Shown here in pieces: positions 13,362 to 26,500 of a stretch of DNA of 64,000 nucleotides; the first letter of the stretch is position 1, and each line of letters opens with the position of its first letter. Made by a program: the position numbers and the translations under genes. A model generated the notes under the pieces. It had not been told where the DNA came from. It did no database searches and worked only from the letters and a program-made list of their open reading frames with translations. Source of the DNA: Mycteria americana (Eukaryota; Chordata; Aves; Ciconiiformes; Ciconiidae); assembly GCF_035582795.1 (NCBI RefSeq), contig NC_134367.1, positions 83,621,062-83,685,061 of the forward strand, given 5' to 3'.

Positions 13362-16300
13362 ACAGAATCACAGAATCGTATAGGTTGGAAAAGACCTTTA
13401 AGATCATCACGTCCAACCACAAACCTAACACTACCAAGACCACCACTACACCATGTCCCTAAGCACCTCATCCAAACATCCTTTAAATACCTCCAGGGAT
13501 GGCGACTCCACCACTTCCCTGGGCAGCCTCTTCCAATGCTTGACAACCCTTTCAGTGAAGTAAAATTTCCTAATATCCAGTCTAAACCTCCCCTGGCGCA
13601 ACTTGAGGCCATTTCCTCTCCTCCTATCACTTGTTACCTGGGAGAAGAGACCGACCCCCACCTCTCTACAACCTCCTTTCAGGTAGTTGTAGAGAGCCAT
13701 AAGGTCTCCCCTCAGCCTCCTTTTCTCTAGGCTAAACAACCTCAGTTCCCTCAGCCACCCTTCATAAGACTTCTGCTCTAGATCCTTCACCAGCTTCGTT
13801 GCCCTTCTCTGGACACGCTCCAGCCCCTCAATGTCTCTCTTGTAGTGAGGGGCCCAAAACTGAACACAGGATTCGAGGTGCGGCCTCACCAGTGCCGAGT
13901 ACAGGGGCACGATCACTGCCCTAGTCCTGCTGGCCACACTATTTCTGATACAAGCCAGGATGCCATTGGCTTTCTTGGCCACCTGGGCACACTGCTGGCT
14001 CATATTCAGGCGGCTGTCAACCAACACTCCCAGGTCCTTCTCTGCTGGGCAGCTTTCCAGCCACCCTTCCCCAAGCCTGTAGCGTTGCATGGGGTTGTTG
14101 TGGCCCAAGTGCAGGACCTGGCACTTAGCCTTGTTGAACCTCATACAGTTGGCCTTGGCCCATCAATCCAGCCTGTCCAGATCCCTCTATGGAGCCTTCC
14201 TACCCTCAATCAGATCAACACTCCTGCACAACTTGGTGTTGTCTGCAAACTTACTGAGGGTGCCCTTGATCCCCTCGTCCAGATCATTGATAAAGATATT
14301 AAAAAGAACTGGCCCCAACCCAGAGCCCTGGGGAACACCACTTGTGACCGGCTGCCAACTGGAGTAAACTCCATTCACCACCACTCTTTGGGCCCGGCCA
14401 TCCAGCCAGTTCTTAACCCAGAGAAGAGTACACTCATCCAAGCCATGAGCAGCCAGTTTCTCCAGGAGAATGCCGTGGGAAACAGTGTCAAAGGCTTTAC
14501 TAAAGTCTAGGTAGACAACATCCACAGCCTTTCCCTCATCCACTAAGCGGGTCACCTTGTCATAGAAGGAGATCAGGTTGGTCAAGCAGGACCTGCCTTT
14601 CCTAAACCCATGCTGGCTGGGCTTGATCACTTGGTTATCCTCTACGTGCCGTGTGATAGCACTCAGGATGATCTGCTCCATCAGCTTCCCTGGTACCGAG
14701 GTCAGGCTGACAGGCCTGTAGTTCCCCAGATCCTCCTTCCGGCCCTTCTTGTAGATGGGCGTCACATTTGCTAACCTCCAGTCAACTGGGACCTCCCCAG
14801 TTAGCCAGGACTGCTGGTAAATGATGGAAAGGGGCTTGGTGAGCACATCTGCCAGTTCCTTCAGTACTCTCGGGTGGATCTCATCAGGCCCCATAGACTT
14901 GTGAATGTCTAAGTGGTGCAGCAGGTCACTCACCATTTCCCCCTGGATTATTGGGGCTCCATTCTGGTCCCCGTCCCTGTCTTCCAACTTGGGGGGCTGG
15001 GTAACCAGAGAACAAATGGTCTTACTAATAAAGACTGAGGCGAAGAAGGCATTAAGTACCTCAGCCTTTTCCTCACCCTTTGTCACTATGTTCCCTCCCC
15101 CATCTACTAGGGGCTGGAGATTCTCCTTACCTCTCCTTTTGCTGCTAATGTATTTGAAGAAGTATTTTTTATTGTCTTTTACAGCAGCAGCCAGATTGAG
15201 CTCTAGCTTGGCTTTGGCCCTTCTAATTTTCTCCCTGCACAGCCTTGCTACACCTTTGTAGTCCTCCTGAGTTGCCTGCCCCTTCTTCCAGAGGTCATAG
15301 ACTCTCCTCTTTTTCCTGAGTTCCAGCCAAAGCTCTCTGTTCAGCCAGGCTGGTCTTCTTCCCCGCCGGCTCGTCTTTCGGCACCTGGGGACAGCCCGCT
15401 CTTGTGCCTTTAGGACTTCCTCCTTAAAGAATGTCCAGCCTTCCTGGACTCCTTTGCCCATAAGGGCTGCCTCCCAGGGGACTCTGTTGACCAGTCTCCT
15501 AAATAAGCCAAAGTCTGCCCTCTGGAAGCCTGCTGACCCCCCCTCCTCACTTCTCCAAGAATAAAAAAATCTATTATTTCATGATCATTATGCCCAAGAT
15601 GGCCTCCAACCATCACATCACTTACAAGTCCTTCTCTGTTCGTGAACAAGAGGCACCTTCCCTCGGTGGCTCACTCACCAGCTGTGTCAGGAAGTTATCT
15701 TCCACACATTCCAGGAACCTCCTGGACTGTTTCCTCTCTGCTGTATTGTGTTTCCAGCAGACATCTGGTAAGTTTAAGTGCCCCCCAAGAACAAGGGCTA
15801 GCGATCATGAGGCTTCTCCCAGCTGCTTATAGAAGAGTTCGTCAGTCTCCTCATCCTGGTTGGGTGGTCTGTAACAGAATCCCACCGTGGTATCGGCCTT
15901 GTTGGCCTTCCCCCTGATTCTTACCCATGAACACTCAACCCTATCATCACCATCATTAAGCTCTGGACAATCAAAACACTCCCTAACATACAGGGCTACC
16001 CCACCACCACTCCTGCCTCGCCTATCCCTCCTGAAGAGTTTATAGCCATCCATCGCAGCACTCCAGTTGTGTGAGTCATCCCACCATGTTTCCGTGATGG
16101 CAACCATATCATAGTTTTCCTGGTGTACAATGGCTTCCAGCTCCTCCTGTTTGTTGCCCATGCTGCGTGCATTGGTGTAGAGGCACTTCAGCTGGGCTGT
16201 CGTCCAGGTCTCCTTCATAGAGGAACACCAGTTATGTGCTCTGAGGTGTTTCACTGGTGTTTCCCTCTTGGCTCCTATTGCCTCAGTATCCCCTAGCTCA

Positions 16301-16395
16301 GACACGGGCTGAGTGCCCTCGCTGGCACCCCCTCCCTGTAACCTTGGCACGTCGTCCCTCAGATTCTCTCGGGCAAGCCTGATATTATCCCACTC
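13362..16395 (-). mobile_element. CR1 LINE, 5'-truncated near the start of ORF2, about 3.0 kb
   Basis: The minus strand carries a CR1 non-LTR retrotransposon. Its 3' terminus reads CTTTTCCAACCTATACGATT followed by CTGTGATTCTGTG, the octamer-type tail of avian CR1. Upstream are a short 3' UTR and a nearly complete ORF2 with an APE-type endonuclease followed by a reverse transcriptase. The 5' boundary is set near 16,395, where recognisable coding (GEWDNIRLARENL) stops; ORF1 and the 5' UTR are absent, the usual result of 5' truncation. I see no clear target-site duplication. The element is several times longer than most genomic CR1 copies. It is inactive because of the lesions listed under its ORF2. 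Confidence 0.95.
13446..16390 (-). pseudogene. CR1 ORF2 pseudogene: APE-type endonuclease plus reverse transcriptase
   Basis: In a live element this protein nicks target DNA and copies CR1 RNA at the nick. Visible endonuclease motifs are TNARSMGNK, ITETWWDD and GHNDHE (15,590-16,350). Reverse-transcriptase motifs follow: [53 protein letters not shown] and FADNTKL (14,190-15,300), then the C-terminal region to TAG at 13446. Lesions: TGA at 15805-15807; the GDFN-type motif reads GGHLN (codon 15778-15780); a deletion of roughly ten bases near 15,650 removes LDLL; a one-base-class frameshift in a G7 run at 15537-15543; TAG at 14187-14189; TGA at 14163-14165; and the second Asp of the FADD active site is Asn (14238-14240). 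At least the TGA stops and the Asn change fit C-to-T decay of methylated CpG. Confidence 0.93.
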
Positions 16396-17533
16396 CCCCT
16401 ACAGCACTTTGTTAATGCAAACAAACAGCAAGTCCCATTTAAATAGATTTTTAAAAAAGGAGACAAAGTTTGGGTTCCCATCCAAATCAAAAGCATACCA
16501 TATTTAAGCAGCATTTGGTTTGAAGGCCTTGTTAAAAACACACAGTAGTCATAGGCTATAGCTCAAATGTAATTTCAAATAGCTGGTGGCCAAACAGGAG
16601 ATGTTTATGTCTAACTCAGGCATAGCATTGCGTTTGGCCGTGTTTCTGATGAAAGGTATATCCATGTCCTAGTAAGAACTGGGGGTGGGGAGGAACAAAA
16701 CAAGAACTCCTATAGCACAAGCAAACCAAAAAGGTCATCAAGTAAGAAGTGTGGCCCGGGGCTCTGTCTCTGCTTTCCCTCCCTGTTTACCTCCTCCAAC
16801 GTAGATCTGTGGACTTCAGCCCAGGAAGAAACCTGTGGTACCAGATCCTTTGATATCACGGCACAGAAGCTGACGAAGGTACTGGGTGGCTCTTGCACTT
16901 CTACCTTCAGCTTGTGCTCCCGCGTGATTCAGGGAGGGATCTTGTGCTGGTGCTGACGATACGTGAGCAAGCAGTACAACACACAGCTGGGACAGATACA
17001 AGTGACGGGGGTGGATGGACCACAGACGCATCTGGGCCAGCAGCTCCCGCCTGCCTGGTAAGCTGGTTTCACCCAAGGAGCAGATCTATTTAATTACAGA
17101 CGCCAAGCGCCCTTGGTCACTTCATACATAGCTGTCATTACCCGGCCAGGCCTGGAAGAGCATCTTTTCTAATCAAAACTGAAAGGGGCATTTATGAGCT
17201 CAGCTTTTTCTCGTCTTGCTGCTGTTTTGGGGCATGATCCAAAATCAGCCAAAAAATTGCTGGAGTTGGATTTGTCTGAGCTAGTTGCCCTTGGCTCGCT
17301 TTATGCCCCGTGGAGAGAAAGAGCCGTGTTAGGTTAGCTAGGTTTCCCCCGCTCCCGCTTGTTGACACCTTTGAAACAAACCATTGGTGACAGGCTACTG
17401 CTTTAATTGCCACCTTCAAAATGGGAAAATAGTGTTGCCTGTCTCTACCTCCCAAAGGTTATACAAGATTTAATTCATCCATTCATCTGCTCACTCCTCT
17501 TGCAAATGGCTTTGAGATTCCTGAAGGGAATTA

Positions 17534-17556
17534 ATACCCACTAAATCAGTGGGTAT
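17534..17556. repeat. 9-bp inverted repeat
   Basis: ATACCCACT, loop AAATC, AGTGGGTAT. Perfect arms; may be chance. Confidence 0.7.
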
Positions 17557-20500
17557 GCGTAAGGTCAGGTTAGCTCACCCACCCTTTGTTATGATGCAGC
17601 TCTGTATGATCATCTTTTAGAGGAAATCTTGTGCTCAAACCAGTGCTAAACTCAGCAGGAGTGAAAAATCTTGCGTCACCTAAAGAATAATATTTCTCTT
17701 TTGGCCTACTCTAATATTCCCCATAAGCGTTCTTGTTGTTAGTTCTGCTTGCCTTGAGATCTCAGCCGTAAGTAAAAACATTGCAAGAAGAAAAACAAAA
17801 GACCTTTCTGGACTGATCTGTCATTTGCATTTTTGGTGTTGCAGTCTGCGTGTGTCGAGGCTTAGAGGTTTTCCCTGAAAGTTGATTTGCTCTGGGATTA
17901 CCTTTTTTCCTGCTACGTCTTCATCTTTACAGCTTGTTGTACTCTCCCACTGCCGGTCCAGGGACTGCCTGAGAGCCAGCAACACCTAAGTGGTGCTTGC
18001 GCTCTAACAGCCTCCCGAGGGCCGGTGCTGTCAGCGGGTTGGCACGGGTAGGATGCCGCCAGCAATGCCCCGGAGGAAGTGTTAATGTCAGGAAGCATTT
18101 GCAAATGTTTCTTTTTTTGGCTGCAGTTGCTGGTAAGGACACAGGCACACTGGCAACTGGTGAAGCCGGGGGAAGCACCCGCTTCAGTCGCTCCAGTTCA
18201 TGCACCTTTCCTCACCTTCCAGTCCAGGTGTTTTTCCTGGCAACGTGGGAAATGGAGCTTGAGCTGCCACGCAGGGAGCTGCAGGGTGCCAGTGGCTGCC
18301 CGCCTTCCCAGCTGCCATGCAGCTGCGGGCGGGCACACGCTGAACCCGAACCCACGCATCTGCTCAGCCCCGAGGTCTCCAGAGGGGCCGGGGCATGGGG
18401 ACAACGTGTGCCTTATGCGAGGTGTCGGGGCCCCTGCCCGCTGAGGGCAGGCCAGTGCCGCTTTGTCCCGGCACAGACCCTTCGCAGGGTCTCTTTGGAC
18501 CTTTGTGCAGGGTGGAGCTCCTTCTTCCCCTCCTGGCACTTAAAAAGAAGGAAAATTACAGCATCATGTTGTTAACCAAGGCGATTCTGCGTCGATGCCA
18601 AGTTTTATTGTCATCCCTGTTGTTAGCTTCTTATGATAGAGGCACCAAGCTGGGTCCTTCACCACACACAGAGTCCCTGCCGGCTTCACCAGGGCCCCTC
18701 TGTGCCCTGGGCATGGAACCTACCAGAGACACAGCAAGGACGGGGTCACAAGTCTTTACTCTTTCGTAACTCTGGGATAAGAAAAGTTTATAGCTGCTGT
18801 TTGAAAATGCAATGATAATGTTATGCTACTTCTGAGGTTTTTGTTAGGCTTTTCTTCCCGCAGGTCCCACACAATGTAGTTAAACCAACTGCAGTGAGGG
18901 GAGGAAGCACATACAGGGTCACAAAAAATGGCCAGGATAGGGCTCAGGTAGACTGTGTGTCTCTTGGCTTCCCGTGTATGTGAGCAACGGTGCCCCTCTG
19001 ACAGCATCCGCTGCTCTGTCAGAGGAGGGATGCACTGCTTGGGCACAACTCGTCTTTTATAGGGGTGGGCTTTGGCTTTTGGCAGGGCTCCTAGAGTTTG
19101 GCTTGCTCCTGCATAGCAAGCCCAGGGAGCGCTGCTAACGCGTTGAGTTTTCTCAGGAAAAAAAAGTCTTTTCAGCTTAAATTACCATTAGGAAACTTCT
19201 GCTGCCAGGCAATATAGGTTTACATGTATATATATTTAAGGTACCACTGAAAGGAAATATATTGACATGAGGAAAATGTCCAAGGAAATTATGATGCACA
19301 CTAACAATATTCCAATTAATTAATAGTAAGTGACACGGGAAGGAAACGTTTGATGCGGGACCATCTGCTCGGAGCTGTGGCAGTTCTGCAGCGTGGGGCG
19401 AGTCGGAGCACAGGAGCCGTGAGTAAGCGAGGGCTCCCCGCTGCACTTTGACGCAGGTGGCTCCGTAGCTGTGAAAGGAGATTTTTGAAGGACACGGGAG
19501 TTTACTAATTAAAAAGATAAATCTCCTGAATTGCACTCCTATAATTACATTGTCATTACAGCAAACGCAGCTAAATTAACTTACAGGAGCACGGCTTTTG
19601 CCTTGCCCCGCTATGTTTACATACAAATCCCTTCATGTAGCAGCCCCTTGACTGCTTTGCTGGCTTGTTTAGTACCATATGTTTCGTCCTGTACAGTCCA
19701 ATGGGCAAATCCAGTCATCTTAATAATCCAAATAACTACATCACAAGGTCCAGAACATCGATTTTGGTCATATGGTGCTCTGCCTCCCCAGTGACAGGGG
19801 AGTCTGACTCACTGCCTGAGCTCAGATCACCTGTCAGAACTCATCTTTTCTCCTTAAATCATTGCATTTGGTATTCTTCTGCTGCAGCAACACACTCAGA
19901 CCTTTACTTCTTGCAAAGCTCAGCCCTGCCTCCCCACAACTCAGCATTGTGCCTTGGGATTGTTGTGCACAGCTCTTTGTGACTGTGATTTAAGTGAGGC
20001 TGGTTTGCGCCATGGGAAGCAATGCTGGTTTCTACTGAAGCTGGGGAGGGAGGAAAATGTTCAAACCGGGAGTAGAGGAAAGGAACAGTAATACCAAAGC
20101 CCCAGGCTTTGCAGTGAGAAACACAAGCATGGTTAATAACAGCCCAGCTTCTCCTCCTGTGCCATTTGGGCGATGTTGACTTCACTGCTGTCAGCCTGGG
20201 AGCTGGCAGGAAGGTGAAGGGGCTGTGTTGCAAAGAGCACCATGTGGGATGGAGACAGGGAACACCTTGTTAAATGTCTTTAATATCAAATACCAGAAAA
20301 AAATCATCTGACTTACTTAGACTGAAAAATATACATGAGACAAATAACAGTACATTTCTGGTCCTCTTCCCTGCAAAGATAACTTTGAAAAGCTTGATAG
20401 ACTCAAACCAGTATTTAGCACTGCAAAAAAGGTGCTAAACTAGACTTGGCCCAAGATTGTCCTGTAAAGCAAGGTTTGCCAGAGGATGCCAAACCCATGT

Positions 20501-23500
20501 AATCTGTGGAAGACCTGGGTTAGCTCTGGGCTGACAGCTCACCTAGTGGCTCCCTGCAAGCCTGGGGTTTCCCAAGGCAACAGCTCCAAATTTGCCCCAC
20601 CGTACCAGGTCCCCTGCACTGCGGGTCTCGGGCTTGGTGATAAAATGTGGAGCCCCATGGGCCATGGCCAAGCTCAGTGCCTGGGGCTGGGGCTCTGGGG
20701 TCTGGTCGACCTTGACCAGCCAAGCCAGCTGTTTACTGCTCCCGAGCTGAACCAACATTTTTCTTCCCAGGGCTCTGCAATTTCCTGTGACCTCAAAACT
20801 CAAACCAGGCACCAGATATATTTGACACAAAGGCACAACCATCACCGGTTGTGCAACAAGAACTGGGCTTCAATAACCAGCCTGTGCATGCCGGGAGGCA
20901 CACATGCTTGCGCTGCGTTTGTGCTGCCAAGCCTGATGTGTGCCATCTTGTGCCACCTTCCAGCATGGGACGGCTGATGGTGCAGCAGTTCGTGGTGGCA
21001 CGAGTGGCCCTGGCATATGGGATTTGCTGGTGCTGCTTAGCAAGGGACCACCAAGGCAATAGCTCAGGTCTCTTCCCCAGACCTGGCAGCTGCCTCTGAC
21101 CACAGGCAAGACTGCTGATACCCAGTGGTTGCTGCTTTGATGAGTCCTAGCAGAAAGCTGCTAGAAGGAGAAAAATGGATGGAAATTGCCCTTTTTCCTC
21201 CCCTCCCTCCTTCACAGTGCACCAGCAGCGTTTCGGTCCTCATTTCTGCTGAGCGTGGTGAGGAAATGTGCTGCAACCGGCAGCCTCACCATGGCTGAAT
21301 TAGAGGCTCCAACACAGCGCCTGAGGTGGGTTGGGTGGGGTTGGGGGTCCTTTGGAGCCCTCAAGGGGAGAAGGAAGATGCCAGACCAAGGCAGAACGAA
21401 ATGTAGAGGAAAGGGGGAAGAAGACTTGGCTGGTCTGGTCGTTCTGGCATTCCCAAGGCAGATAGAGGGGGACTCCCCACGCAGCAGATACTTGGCAGCT
21501 GGGACGCTGCCTGAGCAGGAGACACCTGTGTCCGAGGTGCCTCTCCTTCTCGGTGGGAGCAAGGCCCCTGATTCACGCATGCTGAGCAGGACAGTGCTGC
21601 CTGCCCCTGCTGGCCAGGGCTGCTGCTGGGATCCTGCATCGGAGGCAGCCCCTGTGGATGTCCAGGGTGGTCTGACTGCATTCCCCAAGCTGGGAGCCGG
21701 GGGCTCCCAGTGGTTTTGGAGTCGTGGGGAGGGTGGAAACAACTGCCTCAGAGGCTCAGCCACTGCCGAGCAGAGCTTTGAGGGCGCCGGTGGCCACGCT
21801 GGCTGGGGCTGAGCCGGGAGAGAGGCAAGCGCTGCCCCAGCAGAGCCAAGCACTACCTCCCGGCAGCCAGGCAGCCCCGAGGGCAGCGGCCCCAGCTGCC
21901 TGCCACTGCCATTGGCAGCAAACGTGAGGTTTGGGACTGAATCCTGCCTCCTTATCTCCCCTGAGCAACCTTCTGATGGAGTGGAGAGGGGAGCCACCTT
22001 ATTAAACTATCCAGGGTCACAGTCTGTAACAACATAAGGGGTTAAGAGTCACATAAATTTCCAATCCCAAGGCTTTTAAAGGCCTGGCATTAGGGAAGAG
22101 GCCTTCACTTAATGTTGCTTCGTGAAACAAAATGTCAGTGCAACAACAGCTCCAAGCTCTTTGTACGTCTTTGCAATTCTTTCTTTTCTGAAATGAAGCA
22201 AAACAAAAGGAAGGTGACTCTCACCGTTTGGCTGGCTCGACTTCCAGCTGCACATCAGAAATATCCATAGGTCAGCCAAATCGCGCTCGTATGGAGGGAG
22301 ACACCCTCACTGGCTGCGCTCTTTTATAGGCACAGGTTCTCGGTCCCAGGAGGCAGGATTTTATCCCTTGCATAACACACTGATAATAATCAACAAGGTC
22401 AAATGTTCCACTAGGACGGGGCTGTGGGTTCATCATGGCCTTTGGTAGCCAGGTTTCAAGAGGACTGACACTGCTCTGCACCCCTCGTGCTGCCCTGCAG
22501 GAAATGTGGGTGGACAGAGAGGAGAGAATGCAAAGGAGGAGGACAAGGAAGGCATCGAGGGGTCACAGTTCGGAAAGGATCTGAACCTGCCACACCTTTT
22601 TCAGCATTTAGCCAGCTCTGAAATAGACCACGGGCAGGTTTGATGATACTGTCATTCATTGCTTTGCTCTTCAGAGGATCTGTCTGCTGAGAGCCACCCT
22701 GGGAGCCTCCTTCCAGGGTGAGATGGTTTTATTCCTGACTTCAGGACAAGAAACAAAAGCTGAGTGTTCAGCTCCACCACTGACGGCTGCAATGGCATTT
22801 TGTCATGGGTGACTTTTGTCTGGCCCACTGTCTGCCACAGCTTCTCTTTGTGTTCAGTGATGGCAACTGTAAACAATTTCTTCTTCCTTCTAGTTTTTCT
22901 TAAGGGATTCAGGGAGCAGGATCACCATAAAGAAGAGCAGTGGGATCACGACCTTTCCTTTTAACTGGTGGAAAGGTCTATACACTGCACACTTCATTGC
23001 CCTTCAGTGCCCATGATGGAAGTAAATATATGAAGCTTTTCAGCACTGGAGGTGCATAGGTACCATAAACTGGGTACTCGTGAACACAAATTTCAGTTCC
23101 CCTGTTTTCAGGAACCGCACACAGAAATCAGACAAACGACAGCTGTGCCAGCCTCTGGCTTCTTATTTCGTCTCCATAAGTGCATCTGAACAGGTTAACA
23201 ACACAGCCCAGCACAAGCTTTTCAGCACCACCTGTAAATAACCTGGAAATACCGAATTGTCCTGCTGTACTGTTTCCCCACTTGGCAGAGCAGAGACCTT
23301 TGCAGTTCCTCATGCTGCCACTATGATATACTTGTATGCAGTTATTGTATCTGCATTGCCCGTCAGCTCTCCTCATGAATCCCACATCGTTAGCACCATA
23401 TGGATACAAAATAAAAGATGATCTGGCATACAGATGGAAGTAAAAGAGGTAATCACAGGTGAAAAGTCTGCTGTATGGATATAATAGAAACAGGATGCTG

Positions 23501-26500
23501 GGCTGAAAGCAGTCACTGAAGGCATCATTCTTGTTCATTCTTCCTTCCTGCCACAAGGCACAAGCAATGCTCCTGATTCCCCCTGGGCTGTGGGGCAAAT
23601 AAGGGGCTATTCAGCATGAGAAAGTGCCTCAGGGCACAGTCTGCTTCCTAGTTGCCTCTGATCCCTGGAGGACCCACTCTGAAGCTGTCCTTGGCCAGGT
23701 GGTGACTACTTTCCCCTCTGCTCAGCCCTGCTACCAAGCCCAGCTACCAAGCTCAGCATTGCTGACTGCTGTAGGCAGTGTCAACACATCAGTCGAGGCA
23801 TCCCCGCCCTCTCCCCACTGCTTTCCCCAACCCACCTGCGCGGTAGGCTCAGGAGGCAGGAATCAGAAAGGCAGGCACGTCCAGCAAAGTCACCCTCCAG
23901 GGCTTGCTTTCTCCTCCCGTGCAGCAGAGTAAAGGCTTATGGCCCAGTCCCATCGCGTGAGAGCTGCAGAAGTAACCACGGTGCCTGGCGGTTTGCACGG
24001 TGGCCAAAACCAGATCCACCCCCATTGCAGACTAAGGTGAGGGAACTCTTTTCTAAGGGAAGTATCTGTGTGCCGAGGTATGTTCATGCTTCTATGAATA
24101 CTCAGGCAATGCTGTTACCGTCAGCCACAAAGACTAAAAAAAAAAGGGGGGAAACAAAGCCAAGCCTTTCCATGCCCAGCACCATCCAGTGAAGCAAGCC
24201 ATGCATTTAAATATGGCTTCAGGCCTGGGTATTCTCGAATCAGGTTTTTTACTTAAACCATTTCTTCTCCATTTTTACTCCATGTATTTTCTGCACAGTA
24301 ACCCTGGCAATGGAAGGAGTGATGAGTTCACATGCCTGTCATGCCATCTTGAGCTCTCTCAGGGGCCTCCTAGAGAAAACACCTTATTGCAAACCTTCGC
24401 TTTTAGCATATTGTACTTTTTTTTCCTGAAAAAATATTTATGGGTTACTCCTAAAGTAAGAGTGTATCTGCATTGCTGTCATGCAACAGGCTTCCCTATG
24501 GGCTGATTTGGCCAGCACCACGCTCTGTGCCACTGCAGCTACACAATTACCACTGCTAAAGCCAGTTAAATTAGTCCTGGCTCAGGAGTTTGCACACTAA
24601 GCTGTGGCCATGTCTGTGTAGATACAGCTGAAGGTACTGCCTGCCCCAGCTGGGTATTGCAGGAGTGCACAGGTTTGTGGCACGGGGAGCACCCCCACAC
24701 CAGATATTTGGACTTCTGAGATCAAAAATGAGAGCAGGGTTATGTCCAGGAGATGTGTCCATGGCATTAAGGGAAAAGTGTAGTCACCTTCCCTATCCCT
24801 GGGGGCAGGAAAGAGCTTGTGCTGTGACCGTCAGGCGAGTGGAGGAGGCACACCATCTTGCAGAGGATTTCCATCCCTCTGTCCTCCAGCAAATCCACGA
24901 ACTGCCCTTGGTGTGTAGACCCAACAGCGCTGCCGGAGCTCCTCCACGATGTGCACAATGTGGTGGTCTTTGCGAAGCCCCAGGAAAGCGTTTCAAGTAT
25001 GCACACAGCTCTGCCTTGAGTATTGTCTGTAGCTGCTATTTGCCAAATCGCACAAAGAGTCTGGCTCTTCTCAGATCTATTCAGCTCTAGTTTTCAGCCT
25101 GTATGGTCACAGCTCACGAGCATCTTGATAAGCCATTGTGCCCCTTCTCATAAAGGTTTTTTAAAGACAGAGTACAAAAGAGTCTGGAATGTGTTGGAGA
25201 CCTATGCCATAACTGGCATCTTGGGAAGTAAAACACTGGAGACAGAACTGGTAAAGTTTCACTGTCTTGAATTTGTAAAAGCAAAACCAGAGCTGTCATG
25301 CCTTCGCTTCACTTAGCAAGCAGCAGCGTGCTGGGAAACTTTTTTTCTTTTAATATATTTGCTGCAGGTGTGCAGAGCTCGATAATTAAGAACAATGCCA
25401 TATTCAAGACACATTCACCAGACCTTGATTACTATAGATGCTTCTCCTCAATTTAAATTCAGTTGAATCAATATTTAACAGGTTTTTGTCTTATTGCTAT
25501 TGTCATACAAAAGTTCTTGGCAGCTGCTGGGACCAGGGAGAGCTGGCTGACTGAAAAGCAAGAAGGCACCTAACTCTTCTTTCACGTCCTTTCCTCCTAG
25601 CTCTTGCTTTCTCTCCTGCCAGAAGCCCACACACTTGTCTCAGGGGTGAATTCTACAATACATTAGTATTGTATAAACACAATCTAACAGAGTATATGAG
25701 GCCTTATAAAATACATTTTAGAGGTATTTTAAGCTGAACTGGTAGTGTCACTTATTGTTGAGACCGCCTCATGCTTCTTGGTATAAGGCCTTCCTGTCTG
25801 CTGACTAGAATTTTGACAAATACTTTAAGCCTTTAGGTCCTGAAATTTTCCATGCCCCTGTGTCCTCCCCACAGTGAGGGAGAGCTTCAGCCAAAAAAAT
25901 CTTACCTGTTTTTGGAAAAGAAACCCAAAACCCAAAAAAGCATAGCCAAGCAAAAATATTCCGCTAAAAAATTACCTATTTTTGGTTTGGTTTGAAGAAC
26001 CCACAGCAGCATAGTTTAAAGTCAAAGCCTGAAACCTGCAGCAGGAGTCGCCTTTTGTCAGGGACAATTTTCACTTTATCATCCCCATAAAAAGCTGCCT
26101 CAATTTGACCCATAATGTCAGTTTGACAAAGCTCATTAAAGACTGCTCGCTGCTTGGTTAGCTGTGGGCAGAGTCCGGCCCAGGGAGAGCATGACGTTCC
26201 CGCGGCGGTGGGTCTGCTCTCACAGCACTTTTGGCAGGCAATGGCAAGCCCTGTCCTCCCCCACAACATCTGGCTGCCTTATGCCAGCATTGTGCCCCAC
26301 ACTGAGTCCCCTGCCCTGCTCTGTGTGGCCCCAGCAGGGCAGATGGGGCACAGCTCCTGCACAGCAGGTTTTGGTGCAAAGCCTCTGCACCTCTGAGGCT
26401 CTGGAAGAGTTTGTGAGACCCTGTGGTGCCTCACAGACCACAACACGTCCTCGGTGCTGCGAGGGGAAACGGGGCTGAGCTGCGGCAGGTGACCCTCACC

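Noticed and set aside
13845..14510. 221-codon plus-strand ORF
   Set aside because: It is the antisense shadow of the CR1 reverse-transcriptase frame.
13330..16420. target-site duplication around the long CR1
   Set aside because: I looked for a short direct repeat next to 13,362 and 16,395 and found none convincing. The 5' edge is uncertain by several bases.
21186..21997. 208- and 261-codon ORFs on opposite strands
   Set aside because: They occupy the same GC-rich block on opposite strands, are low in complexity (Pro, Gly, Ser, Ala rich) and match no family I know. Low stop density explains them.
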